Shown in pieces: positions 1 through 8,490 of a DNA stretch of 64,000 nt. The position numbers were made by a program, and so were the translations under genes. Each line of letters opens with the position of its first letter. Position 1 is the stretch's first letter. The DNA comes from JAJEFO01 sp965208685 (lineage in GTDB: Bacteria > Pseudomonadota > Alphaproteobacteria > Rhodobacterales > Rhodobacteraceae). The stretch lies in assembly GCA_965208685.1 (NCBI GenBank), contig CBDBPL010000007.1:4402001-4466000 (forward strand), in the 5' to 3' direction. The notes beneath the pieces were generated by a model that worked only from the letters and a program-made list of their open reading frames with translations, did no database searches and was not told where the DNA came from.

Positions 1-2
1 TC

Positions 3-839
3 CTGCTCGGTGACACCGCAACGCCGGAGGAAGTCGCCGAACTCTCCCGCGAGCTTGGGCTCGACGAGCCGCTTTGGACGCAATATGCCCTGTGGCTCGG
101 CAATGTCCTGCAGGGTGATCTCGGGACATCGGTTTTCTTCCGAGAACCGGTTCTTGCGGTCATCGCCGGCGGTGCTGAAACCTCGATCCTTCTGGCAATT
201 ATGACGATGCTCTGGATTGTCGTGTTCGGTGTTCCGATCGGCATCATTTCCGCCATTCGCCACGGATCATGGGTCGATCAGGCGACTTCTGGCGGAGCGA
301 TGCTGTTTGCCTCGGTGCCAACGTTCTGGCTGGGACTCTACCTGATCCTGATTTTCTCGGTCGGGCTGGGATGGTTTCCGTCTTCGGGATTTCCGTCGCT
401 CGCCGACGAAGGCGGCGCATCGAACCTGCGCTACCTTGTTCTGCCCAGCCTGACGCTGGCGGCACCGAACGCAGCGCTCATCATCCGGCTGATCCGCGCT
501 TCCATGCTTGATGTATCGCGGGAAGACCACGTGCGCACGGCTCGTGCCAAGGGCCTGCACCCGGCCCGGGTGGCCATCAAGCACATCTTCCGAAACGCGC
601 TCATTGCCGTTTCTGCCGCGTTCGGCTTCACGTTCGCGGCACTGGTCAGTGAAGCGGTGGTGACGGAGACGGTCTTTTCCCTGCCGGGCATAGGCAGGCT
701 AGTGGTGCAGTCCATCCTGCGGCGCGACTATCCGGTGATCCAGGGCGTCATTCTGATCATCGTGGTCTTCTACATGGCCATCAATCTCCTGGTGGACCTC
801 GCCTATGCCAGCCTCGATCCGAGGGTGTCGCTGAAATGA
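3..839 (+). CDS. Dpp/Opp-type ABC transporter permease (first permease), 5' end outside the window
   Basis: This is an inner-membrane permease of the DppB/OppB family, one of two membrane subunits of a peptide-type importer. The reading frame is open from base 3, and the stretch before the first internal ATG still reads as family sequence (LGDTATPEEV, then GLDEPLWTQY and LQGDLGTS), so the gene starts upstream of the window. Hydrophobic segments alternate with the loop that precedes the EAA-type coupling region (ARAKGLHPARV, about base 540), where the ATPase docks. The stop overlaps the next permease start by four bases (ATGA), showing translational coupling. Its substrate is unknown because no binding protein lies inside the window; the downstream peptidase and PLP enzyme suggest a peptide or modified amino acid. 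Confidence 0.93.
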   Translation: MLGDTATPEEVAELSRELGLDEPLWTQYALWLGNVLQGDLGTSVFFREPVLAVIAGGAETSILLAIMTMLWIVVFGVPIGIISAIRHGSWVDQATSGGAMLFASVPTFWLGLYLILIFSVGLGWFPSSGFPSLADEGGASNLRYLVLPSLTLAAPNAALIIRLIRASMLDVSREDHVRTARAKGLHPARVAIKHIFRNALIAVSAAFGFTFAALVSEAVVTETVFSLPGIGRLVVQSILRRDYPVIQGVILIIVVFYMAINLLVDLAYASLDPRVSLK

Positions 840-1687
840 ACGTGCAGCTTTCAATCGCGTCGGTCCTTCGCGGCCGGGGCCTGGCAACGGTCGGAATGTG
901 CTGGCTGCTGGTCGTCGGCATTGCGGCAATCGGCGCGCCGCTTCTGGCACCATTTGACCCGCTGGAATTCGACCCGTTCGTCCGCCTTTCCGAGCCCGGC
1001 TGGCCCCACCTCTTCGGCACCGATCACTTTGGACGGGACTCGCTTTCACGTGCGATATACGGCGCGCGCATGGCGATCCTGATCGGGTCGGGCAGCGTAC
1101 TGATCGCCTTGGTCGCCGGCGGCCTCGTCGGCATGCTTTCCGCCTACTTTGTCCGGCTTGGCCATTTGCTGATGCGAATCGTGGACGTGCTGATGGCGTT
1201 CCCGGCGTTGCTCCTGGCGCTGGTCCTGATGACGCTCCTGGAGCGTAGCGTGCTGAACACGGTCATCGTGATTGGCATCGTCTACGCCACGACCACGGCC
1301 CGGATCGTGTTCGGCATGACCCTGAAGCTGAAGCGTGATGTCTTCATTGATGCCGCGATCTGCTCCGGCGCGGGGAACGCCTCGATCCTGTTTCGGCACA
1401 TCTTGCCGAATCTCATGTCACCGATGCTGGTACAGGCGAGCTTCATCTTCGCGTTCGCGCAATTGCAGGCGGCAGCACTTGACTTCCTGGGACTGGGTCT
1501 GCCGCCGGAAATTCCGAGCTGGGGAAACATGTTGAGCGAGGAGCGAGTCTACGTGACCCGTGCGCCTTGGCTGCTGATATTCCCCGGAGCGCTGATCATC
1601 CTCTCGGTCTTTTCGATGAATCTTGTCGGAGACGCGTTGCGCGACAGCATCGATCCCCGGTTCAAAGACGACATTGCGGGGGTCTGA
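836..1687 (+). CDS. Dpp/Opp-type ABC transporter permease (second permease, DppC-like)
   Basis: Second membrane subunit of the same importer, 283 residues, the usual length for DppC/OppC. It has an N-terminal membrane segment, the family motif FGTDHFGRDSLSR near residues 62-74 and the LDFLGLGLPPEIPSWG signature near residues 214-229. The ATG lies inside the stop region of the upstream permease (ATGA overlap) and the ATPase follows after three bases, so all four transporter genes look co-transcribed. Assignment to family is firm; substrate is not known. Confidence 0.93.
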   Translation: MNVQLSIASVLRGRGLATVGMCWLLVVGIAAIGAPLLAPFDPLEFDPFVRLSEPGWPHLFGTDHFGRDSLSRAIYGARMAILIGSGSVLIALVAGGLVGMLSAYFVRLGHLLMRIVDVLMAFPALLLALVLMTLLERSVLNTVIVIGIVYATTTARIVFGMTLKLKRDVFIDAAICSGAGNASILFRHILPNLMSPMLVQASFIFAFAQLQAAALDFLGLGLPPEIPSWGNMLSEERVYVTRAPWLLIFPGALIILSVFSMNLVGDALRDSIDPRFKDDIAGV

Positions 1688-1690
1688 ACC

Positions 1691-2665
1691 TTGGCTCTGC
1701 TCGACATTAGGGACTTGGACCTGAGCATCGCGCGGGGCAGCGAACTCCTGCCCGTGGTTCAAGGCGTGTCACTCGCTGTCGAGGAAAATGAAACGCTGGG
1801 CATCGTCGGGGAGAGCGGGTGCGGCAAGAGCCTTACCGCTCTGGCGATCATGGGATTGCTCGAAGGCTCGGCGGTGCGGATAGCCGGAGGGTCAATGCAC
1901 TTTCAAGGCCGGGATCTCCTGGCGCTTTCGCCCGCCGAGCGTCGGCGAGTGATGGGAGACCAGATGGCCATGATATTTCAGGAACCGATGACCAGCCTGA
2001 ATCCCGTGTACCGGGTGGGCGACCAGATCAAGGAAGCAATTCTGCAGCATCGCAGCATGTCCAGAAGGCAGGCGCATGAACGGGCGCTGGAGCTTCTGGA
2101 ACTCGTGCGCATTCCCGATCCGACAAGACGGATCGACAGCTTTCCGCACCAGATGTCCGGCGGACAGAGGCAAAGGGTCATGATCGCCATGGCGCTTGCC
2201 TGCGATCCGAAGATCCTGATTGCCGACGAGCCGACGACGGCGCTCGACGTCACTGTACAAAGGGACGTGCTGGAGCTAATGCTCAGCCTGCAGAGGCGAA
2301 ACGGCATGTCCATCATCCTGATCTCGCACGACCTGGGGGTGATCGCCGAGACCTGCGACAACGTCGCCGTCATGTACCGAGGCAGGATTGTCGAGCAGGC
2401 ATCGACCTCGGCGCTCCTTTCGAACATGAGCCACCCTTACACGCTGGGGCTGCTCGGCTCGATTCCGGCGCCCGATCACGACGTTGAATGGCTTGACGCA
2501 ATCCCGGGCCGGGTGCCAACGCTGGATGAAGCGGTTCCCGGCTGCGCGTTTCACCCACGCTGCTTCGCGGCACAGGGAGCCTGCAGGACTGCAGAGCCGG
2601 GCGCTGCTGCCGTTTCGCCGGCCCACTTCGTGCGCTGCCATTTTCCGCAAGGATCTTCGTCATGA
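1691..2665 (+). CDS. Dpp/Opp-type ABC transporter ATP-binding protein (DppD-like)
   Basis: Cytoplasmic ATPase subunit, 324 residues. Walker A is GESGCGKS, the ABC signature is MSGGQRQR, and Walker B is LIADEPTTALD. The C-terminal oligopeptide extension with a cysteine-rich segment (GCAFHPRC, then C and C) is typical of DppD/OppD and can bind an iron-sulfur cluster in some members. The best start is TTG at 1691, three bases after the permease stop; no ATG fits the family N-terminus better. It overlaps the next ATPase by four bases. Confidence 0.93.
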   Translation: MALLDIRDLDLSIARGSELLPVVQGVSLAVEENETLGIVGESGCGKSLTALAIMGLLEGSAVRIAGGSMHFQGRDLLALSPAERRRVMGDQMAMIFQEPMTSLNPVYRVGDQIKEAILQHRSMSRRQAHERALELLELVRIPDPTRRIDSFPHQMSGGQRQRVMIAMALACDPKILIADEPTTALDVTVQRDVLELMLSLQRRNGMSIILISHDLGVIAETCDNVAVMYRGRIVEQASTSALLSNMSHPYTLGLLGSIPAPDHDVEWLDAIPGRVPTLDEAVPGCAFHPRCFAAQGACRTAEPGAAAVSPAHFVRCHFPQGSSS

Positions 2666-3468
2666 CCCGTCCATTGCTGGAAGTGCGCGAGCTGAAGACA
2701 CATTTCAGCATCGGACGGCGCGGGTTCATGCGCAGGAAGTCCGTGCTCAGGGCCGTCGATGGTGTTTCTTTCAGCATCCATGAAGGTGAAGTGCTCAGTC
2801 TCGTAGGCGAGAGTGGCTGCGGCAAGTCCACGGTCGGGCGGACCCTGACCCATCTGGAAACGGCCACGGCAGGAACCGCGATGTTTGACGGGCGGGACAT
2901 CCTGAATCTGTCGCCTGCCGCATTCCGGCCGTTGCGGCGCGACATCCAGATGATCTTTCAGGATCCGTTTGCCTCGCTCAATCCACGCCTGAGCGTCGAG
3001 CAGATGCTGGCCGAGCCGCTATTCATTCACGGGCTTGCGCGCGACCGCTCGGAAGCGCGCGAGAGAATCGCTGCGACGCTTGAACTCGTGGGCATGGATG
3101 CGAATTCGATGAGCCGCTATCCGCACGAATTCTCCGGCGGCCAGCGACAGCGCATCGGCATCGCCAGGGTCATGATCCTGGCACCGCGTCTCGTCATTGC
3201 AGACGAGCCGGTGTCGGCGCTTGATGTCTCCATTCAGGCACAGGTTCTGAACCTGATAAAGAAGCTTCAGCGCGACAGCGGCGTATCGATGTTGTTCATC
3301 AGTCACGATCTTGGTGCAGTCCGCCACATAAGCGACCGGGTTGCGGTCATGTACAGGGGGACACTGGTGGAGACCGGCAAGAAGCGGCAGATTTTCGAGA
3401 CACCGCAGCACGACTATACGCGAAGGCTGCTTGCCTCGATTCCGCGCCTCAGGAGAGAGAACGCATGA
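2662..3468 (+). CDS. Dpp/Opp-type ABC transporter ATP-binding protein (DppF-like)
   Basis: Second ATPase subunit, 268 residues, with Walker A GESGCGKS, signature FSGGQRQR and Walker B VIADEPVSALD. It starts with an ATGA overlap on the preceding gene and its own stop overlaps the start of the M81 peptidase gene, so the operon is tightly coupled. At 268 residues it is shorter than many DppF proteins (about 320) because the C-terminal oligopeptide extension is nearly absent; it ends soon after the segment TPQHDYTRRLLASIP. Family assignment is secure. Confidence 0.92.
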   Translation: MTRPLLEVRELKTHFSIGRRGFMRRKSVLRAVDGVSFSIHEGEVLSLVGESGCGKSTVGRTLTHLETATAGTAMFDGRDILNLSPAAFRPLRRDIQMIFQDPFASLNPRLSVEQMLAEPLFIHGLARDRSEARERIAATLELVGMDANSMSRYPHEFSGGQRQRIGIARVMILAPRLVIADEPVSALDVSIQAQVLNLIKKLQRDSGVSMLFISHDLGAVRHISDRVAVMYRGTLVETGKKRQIFETPQHDYTRRLLASIPRLRRENA

Positions 3469-4934
3469 TGGGCCAGAAACGTGTCTTCCTGGGATCAATT
3501 GCAACGGAAACCAACACGTTCTCGCCGTTGCGGACCGACTTGCGCGACTTCAAGGACAGCTTCTTTGCGCCCCCTGGACTGCACCCCTCAACGCCCACGC
3601 TGTGCAGTGCGATCTACCCGGTGGCACGCGCGAAGGCCGACGAAATCGGGTGGACGTTGATCGAGGGCACGGCGACCTGGGCGGAGCCGGGCGGCATTGT
3701 CAATCAGCGGACCTGGGAGAATCTTCGCGACCAGCTTCTCCAGGAGCTTAGCGTCGCGCTGCCGGTCGACATAGTGCTGCTTGGGCTGCATGGCGCCATG
3801 GTGTCCCAGGAATGCCTCGACTGCGAAGGCGAACTGATCGAGGCGGTTCGCGCGATCGCCGGGCCCGACGCAATCGTCGGGGTGACGTTCGACCCGCACA
3901 GCCACCTGTCTGACAGGCGCGTGGAGAATGCCGACCTGATCACGGTCTTCAAGGAGTTTCCCCATACCGACTTCGTCGAAACGGCCGAGAACTTGATCAA
4001 TCTGGTGAACTGCGCTTCGGCCGGGAGCATCGTGCCGGTGATCTCGACCTTTGATTGCAGGATAATCGATGTCTTCCCGACGAGCCAGGAACCGATGCGC
4101 AGCTTTGTCGACGCGGTGAAGGAGTCTGAGGGGAGCGGCAAGATCCTGTCCGTTTCCGTCATCCATGGCTTCATGGCCGGCGACGTCCCCGACCTCGGGG
4201 CCAGGATCATCGTGATCACTGATGATGCGAAGGACGAGGGCGACGCGCTTGCCAGAAGGCTCGGGCTGGAGCTGTTCTCGATGAGGGGCAAGACGCGGCC
4301 GGACTTCCTTTCGCCAAGCGAAGCACTGGACAGGGCTGCGGCAGGCACTGGCGGCCCGCTGGTGATTGCGGACGTGTGGGACAATCCCGGAGGCGGCGTA
4401 CCAGGAGACTCCACCATCATTCTGCGTGAGATGATCCGGCGAAAGATTGACAATGCCGCATTGGCGACCATCTGGGACCCAATGGCGGTTCGCACGTGCA
4501 TGTCAGCTGGCGAAGGCGCAGAGCTGCACCTTCGTTTCGGGGGCAAGATGTCACGTGCGGGTGGCGAACCGCTTGACGCCAAGGTCAAGGTGCGCCGCAT
4601 TCTGCGTGACGCGGTTCAAAGCTTTGGCGAGAGTGTCGTGCCGCTCGGAGACAGCGTCCGGATTGACGTCGGCGGCATCGACGTCATCCTGAACACGGTG
4701 CGCAGCCAGGTCTTTCATCCCGACGTGTTTTCCAATTTCGGCGTAGATCCCAGGGAGAGGGCCATGCTTGTGGTGAAGTCCACCAACCACTTCCACGACG
4801 CGTTTTCCGCGATCGCCTCGGAGATCCTGTATGTCACGGTGGACGGGCCGTATCCGAGCAACCCGGCCACGAACGGCTATCGCAACCTGAGCAGGAAGGT
4901 CTGGCCGCTTCATGAGAACCCCCATGTCTCCTAG
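3465..4934 (+). CDS. M81 family metallopeptidase (MlrC-like)
   Basis: A 489-residue protein of the M81 family, whose founding member MlrC hydrolyses linearised microcystin. Likely zinc ligands are all present: E15 in the TETNTF motif, D143 and H145 in FDPHSH, and H167 in FPHTDF. There is no signal peptide, so it should act in the cytoplasm on material brought in by the upstream importer. Start overlaps the upstream ATPase by four bases and the stop overlaps the next gene by 23 bases. In bacteria without microcystin this family is common beside peptide transporters and its true substrates are mostly unknown; cleavage of imported peptides or amide-linked compounds is an inference. Confidence 0.85.
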   Translation: MMGQKRVFLGSIATETNTFSPLRTDLRDFKDSFFAPPGLHPSTPTLCSAIYPVARAKADEIGWTLIEGTATWAEPGGIVNQRTWENLRDQLLQELSVALPVDIVLLGLHGAMVSQECLDCEGELIEAVRAIAGPDAIVGVTFDPHSHLSDRRVENADLITVFKEFPHTDFVETAENLINLVNCASAGSIVPVISTFDCRIIDVFPTSQEPMRSFVDAVKESEGSGKILSVSVIHGFMAGDVPDLGARIIVITDDAKDEGDALARRLGLELFSMRGKTRPDFLSPSEALDRAAAGTGGPLVIADVWDNPGGGVPGDSTIILREMIRRKIDNAALATIWDPMAVRTCMSAGEGAELHLRFGGKMSRAGGEPLDAKVKVRRILRDAVQSFGESVVPLGDSVRIDVGGIDVILNTVRSQVFHPDVFSNFGVDPRERAMLVVKSTNHFHDAFSAIASEILYVTVDGPYPSNPATNGYRNLSRKVWPLHENPHVS

Positions 4935-5991
4935 ATTGGTCGAGGTCGAGACCCCCGCGCTGATAGTTCGCGAAGAAGTGGCGCTCAGGAACATAGATAG
5001 ATTCCAGAGGCACTGTGATGACAACGGCCTGAAGCTTCGTCCGCATGTCAAGACTCACAAGTGTGTTCACTTTGCCAAGGCGCAGGTCGCCGCCGGCGCG
5101 ACCGGAATCACCTGCCAGAAGATAGGTGAGGCCGAAGTCATGGTTGATGGCGGCATCCACGACATCCTCATTGCCTACAACATTCTCGGCCATGGCAAGC
5201 TCGGGCGTCTTCGCTCCTTGGCCGAACGAACGAAAGCCCTGTCCGTGGTGGCCGACAACGACCTCGTCGTGGACGGGCTGAGCAAGGCATTCGAAACAGC
5301 GGTGCGGCGCCTGACGGTCCTGGTTGAGTGTGACACGGGCGGTCGCCGCTGTGGCGTCCAGACTCCCGAACGCGCGATCGCGCTTGCAAGGAGGATTTCC
5401 ACCCTGCCAGGCATCGGGTTCGGCGGGTTTATGACCTATCCGGCAGTCGGCGGACAGCGCGACGTGCTGGACTTCATGACGCTTGCGAAGGCCGGGATCG
5501 AAGAGTGCGGAATCGCATGCCCGGTGATCTCCTCGGGAGGATCGCCCGACATGTGGCATGCTCGAAGTCACGACGGGACGATCACCGAGTATCGGGCAGG
5601 GACCTACATCTTCAACGACCGGTCGCTGGTGGAGCGGGCAACCTGTGCCTGGGAGGATTGCGCCGGCCGGGTCGTTGCCACCGTCGTAAGCGTGCCTTCG
5701 GACGGCAGGGCAATCATTGATGCAGGGTCGAAGATACTCACGACAGACCTGCTTGGGCTTGAGGGATTTGGACATGTCGTCGGGCATCCGCAAGCGCGCA
5801 TTGCAGGCTTGAGCGAGGAGCACGCGATCATCCGATGTGGTCCTGACGACGGGCTTGAAGTCGGCGAGCAAGTGAACATCGTCCCAAACCACATTTGTGT
5901 CGTGGCCAACATGGTGGACAATGCGTGGCTCGAACGGAAGACAGGCGGCATGTCTGTCCTGACAATTGATGCACGTGGGAAGCTCTGTTGA
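4912..5991 (+). CDS. DSD1-family PLP enzyme (D-serine dehydratase / D-threonine aldolase-like)
   Basis: A 359-residue fold-type III PLP enzyme. The Schiff-base lysine is probably K47 in the RPHVKTHK motif. The C-terminal metal site reads PNHIC, that is His-x-Cys. Eukaryote-type D-serine dehydratases have His-x-Cys, while D-threonine aldolases have His-x-Asp, so a D-amino-acid dehydratase activity is favoured (family knowledge plus the visible motif). The ATG at 4912 lies inside the end of the M81 gene, making it the last gene of the importer operon. With that context it may process a D-amino acid released from an imported peptide; this is inference. Confidence 0.8.
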   Translation: MRTPMSPRLVEVETPALIVREEVALRNIDRFQRHCDDNGLKLRPHVKTHKCVHFAKAQVAAGATGITCQKIGEAEVMVDGGIHDILIAYNILGHGKLGRLRSLAERTKALSVVADNDLVVDGLSKAFETAVRRLTVLVECDTGGRRCGVQTPERAIALARRISTLPGIGFGGFMTYPAVGGQRDVLDFMTLAKAGIEECGIACPVISSGGSPDMWHARSHDGTITEYRAGTYIFNDRSLVERATCAWEDCAGRVVATVVSVPSDGRAIIDAGSKILTTDLLGLEGFGHVVGHPQARIAGLSEEHAIIRCGPDDGLEVGEQVNIVPNHICVVANMVDNAWLERKTGGMSVLTIDARGKLC

Positions 5992-6069
5992 ATTCGTCCA
6001 TTTCGGTGGAGGCGTGATTCTTTCCCAGGATGCCTTCCTGCGCTTCCTGGCTGCTTGTCCGGAGGCTCG

Positions 6070-6282
6070 TCAGGCGGCAACCTGCACCACCGCCGCTGTG
6101 CACTGCGGAGCCGGCACCGGGTCGCCGTGCTCGCGCAGGCTCTCGATATGCAGAGCCATGGCCGCACCAATCTCGCGAATCGCTTCGTCCCGGGTCGCAC
6201 CGGTCGCCACGCATCCGGGCAAGTCGGGCACATAGGCGGCATAGTTCCGCGGCGCCTTCTCAATCACGATCATGTATTCCAT
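6070..6282 (-). CDS. hicB: HicB-type antitoxin (short)
   Basis: A 70-residue HicB protein: the N-terminal YMIVIEKAPRNYAAYVPDLP and GCVATGATRDEA segments are the typical degenerate RNase H fold that wraps the toxin. The start chosen is the ATG at 6282, where family similarity begins and eight bases after the hicA stop; longer in-frame starts run back through hicA sequence. It ends soon after the core fold, so a C-terminal DNA-binding domain found in longer HicB proteins is absent. It should neutralise the HicA product encoded just upstream. Confidence 0.85.
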   Translation of the reverse strand: MEYMIVIEKAPRNYAAYVPDLPGCVATGATRDEAIREIGAAMALHIESLREHGDPVPAPQCTAAVVQVAA

Positions 6283-6290
6283 CTGGATCC

Positions 6291-6482
6291 TCACTTCTTC
6301 ATTCCCGCCTGCTTCATGATGCTGGCCCAGGTTCCAGGCGGGAGATCGTCGCTGGCCTTGCCGGCTATCGTCACGGTCCCAGGCTTGCCGGGATGTCGGT
6401 ACTGGCGATGGCTGCCCCTCATCCTGATCTGCGACCATCCCTCTCGTTCGACCAGACGGATCGCGTCACGTACCTTGGGCAT
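6291..6482 (-). CDS. hicA: HicA-type mRNA interferase toxin
   Basis: A 63-residue double-stranded-RNA-binding-like toxin that cleaves mRNA. The catalytic histidine is H25 in the GSHRQY motif, followed by the expected basic strand and the GKASDDLPPGT segment. Toxin precedes antitoxin with an 8-base gap, the normal order for hicAB. The first codon lies only 16 bases from the end of an orphan IscB-type omega-RNA locus on the same strand, so its promoter must lie within or upstream of that RNA locus. Confidence 0.88.
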   Translation of the reverse strand: MPKVRDAIRLVEREGWSQIRMRGSHRQYRHPGKPGTVTIAGKASDDLPPGTWASIMKQAGMKK

Positions 6483-6498
6483 TCGGCACAGACATCAT

Positions 6499-6748
6499 GC
6501 CGGCCGAAGCCGGTCTCCCCTCGCACAGCTTGCACCCCCGCGTTTGGAATCGCCCCGTTTCGTGCCCGACCCGGCGTGTCTGCAAACGATTCTTCCAGGG
6601 TCCGGGGCTGAGGAAGCACCCCGGAGTGGGTCTTGAACGTATGGTGCAAGGTAGATTGGATCGTAGTCTCCTTTCTTGTGCTGGTCAGCATGGGCTCACG
6701 GAACCTTCGTTCCTCAAGCCCCTCCCTTCAGGGAGGGGTCGCTGACGT
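6499..6748 (-). ncRNA. Orphan IscB-type omega-RNA locus (no nuclease gene attached)
   Basis: This segment is nearly identical (about nine bases in ten, by eye) to 15349-15604, the omega-RNA region in front of iscB, in the same orientation. The terminal hairpin CCCCTCCCTTCAGGGAGGGG is unchanged, and the GAGGAACGAAGGTTCC hairpin is preserved. Identity stops at 6499, within what would be the first few iscB codons, and hicA begins 16 bases later. On the minus strand the RNA would begin with a guide taken from the flank beyond 6748 (16 bases: GTACGTCTGGTGCCAT), unlike that of the intact copy. It may act in trans with the IscB encoded 7 kb away; that is inference from known standalone omega-RNAs. 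Confidence 0.72.
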
Positions 6749-7147
6749 ATGGCACCAGACGTACTCCTTCGCCGCAGACCCCACCGGGATCAAGAAGAGG
6801 CCCTGCTGTTCGCGGTTTCCGGTAGCGCACTGACCGACTTGAACATCGGAGGCAATCGCATCTCGGCAAGGTCCGCATTCGTTGCTGCCTCGGCCTGATC
6901 GAATGTGAAGTCCTTAGCCATGAGTTGGCGCGTCATTGCCAAGGGGTCGCAGGAAGCGTCCGCCATGCCGGGAAGGTAGCATCGCCCAGATGCAGCTGCA
7001 ACCAGCTGTCAGCGACAGGCTCGGGATCCTGACGCGGTTCGAGAGCCCGCGATGCGCGAGTTGCCGGGCATGGGGAGCTCTGCACCGCCTGGTGACATTC
7101 GTTCATCCCTGGGCATTGCTCGACAGGCTGAACCGGGGAGAACCGAC
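6749..7147. other. Intergenic stretch between the orphan omega-RNA and the cas3 HD fragment
   Basis: About 400 bases with no convincing gene. A 43-codon minus-strand frame (6790-6921, beginning MAKDFTFDQA) has a plausible start and might be the 5' remnant of a gene broken near the omega-RNA boundary, but I cannot match it to a family. No CRISPR repeat array is visible despite the adjacent cas3-type fragment. Confidence 0.4.
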
Positions 7148-7888
7148 ATGATCGACGCGAAAGGGATCGCCGCCTGGCCCGGAAAGGAGATTGACGGCGA
7201 GTTTCACCCCGCGCTGAGGCACATGCTGGATGTCGGCGCGGTTGCAGACCGCCTGATCGGGAAGCGCCCGGTGACGGGGTCTGCCTCATGGGACCAGGCG
7301 GTCGTGCTGCTGATCGTGCTGCACGATCTCGGAAAGTTCAGCGAGAGCTTCCGGGACCAGATCACTGGCGTTGCCGCACGGGCGGAATACCATTCCCAGT
7401 TGAGCTTCGTCCTTCTCCAGCGCCACGACAGCCTGCTGGGAAAACGTGTTGGAGGCTCCCCGGGTGCGAGGCGTTCGCTCTGTGCCTCGGTAGCCGGGCA
7501 CCATGGCGGGCCGCCCAAACTGGATGATGGCCGCGGCATTCTCGAGCGTCGATGGATGACCGCAATCGGAGAGCGGGCCGTTGAGGCGGCAGCCGATGTA
7601 ATCGCATCGGTCGGCACGCTGTTTCGTCAAGCTTCGCTTGAGGGACTTTCCGCCAGCGACGCGAAGGCGCTCAGCTGGAAGGTGTCCGGGCTCACGGTCC
7701 AGGCGGACTGGATCGGATCGAACACCGAATGGTTCGGCTGCCAGGCCCCCGGCATTCCCATGATCGGGCATTGGACACGATTGGTGCTTACCGGCAGCGT
7801 ACGGACGCCATGCAGATTGTTTCGGCTCGGCTCCGGCCGGCCGTTCGTTTTGAGGCACCACCCTCGGAGCGGGTCGCGGACGAGATGA
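7148..7888 (+). pseudogene. cas3-type HD nuclease fragment, 3' part replaced
   Basis: The first 210 or so residues form a complete HD nuclease domain of the CRISPR Cas3 kind: H25 in ALRHMLDVG, the H59-D60 pair in VLHDLGKFS, H82, the H118-H119 pair in AGHHGGPP and D187 in VQADWIGSN. The family sequence continues to about base 7775 (PGIPMIGHW). After that point the frame reads about 37 unrelated residues while the neighbouring frame becomes a Fic protein. The helicase half of Cas3 is absent and no Cascade genes or arrays are nearby. The ATG at 7148 is where the domain begins. It could still make an HD-only protein, so 'pseudogene' is a judgement based on the deletion joint. Confidence 0.72.
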
Positions 7889-8490
7889 ACCGATATCTTG
7901 AATGGTTCAACAGGACCGCTCCAGACGCCAAGGATCCACTTCCGGCCTTGACGCGGGCCGGCCTAGGCCATCTCTATTTTGAGAGCATCCATCCATTCGA
8001 GGACGGGAACGGTCGTTTGGGCCGCGCCCTGGCCGAGAAGTCGCTTGCGCAGAATATCGGTCAACCGAGCCTGATTGCGCTCGCCTTCGCGATCGAGCGG
8101 GACCGGAAGTCCTATTGCGACCAGCTGGAACGCCATCAGAAAACTCTCGATGTCATGCAGTGGCTGGAATGGTTTGCGGCGACGGTCCTGACAGCGCAGC
8201 AAGTGACTCTCGACAGGGTCGGGTTCTTCATCGCGAAGGCACATTTCTACGACCAGCATCGGGATCACCTGAATGACCGGCAAGCCAAGGTGATCAAGCG
8301 CATGTTCAGAGAAGGCCTCTGAGGGTTCGAAGGCGGCCTCAGCGCGGAGAACTATGTCTCGATTACGGGAACGGCACGGGCAACCGCAACACGGGACCTG
8401 CAGGACTTGGTAGAATTGGGTGCGCTCAACAGGACCGGCGAACGTCGCTACACGCGCTATTGGTTGAATCTGCAAGACACGGTAGGCTGA
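7760..8490 (+). pseudogene. Fic-family protein, 5'-truncated and with an in-frame stop
   Basis: From about base 7780 the frame reads as the middle and end of a Fic (AMPylase-type) protein: YRQRTDAMQIVS, then FEAPPSERV, then the active-site motif HPFEDGNGRLGR whose histidine codon is at 7990. The N-terminal domain is missing, joined instead to the cas3 fragment in another frame. A TGA at 8320-8322 interrupts the frame, and the same frame then continues with the usual C-terminal winged-helix segment (GFEGGLSAENY, later TATRDLQDLVE) to the stop at 8488-8490. The open part begins at an ATG at 7729 in noncognate sequence. Both truncation and nonsense codon mark decay. Confidence 0.78.

Noticed and set aside
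5992..6069. IscB right-end hairpin downstream of hicAB, which would make hicAB cargo of an element
   Set aside because: No hairpin of that type is present in this interval.
6790..6921. 43-codon minus-strand frame next to the orphan omega-RNA
   Set aside because: Too short and without recognisable family; kept only as a possible gene remnant.
6750..7150. CRISPR array near the cas3-type fragment
   Set aside because: No regularly spaced repeats are present; one weak resemblance to a repeat end (GTTCATCCC) is isolated.
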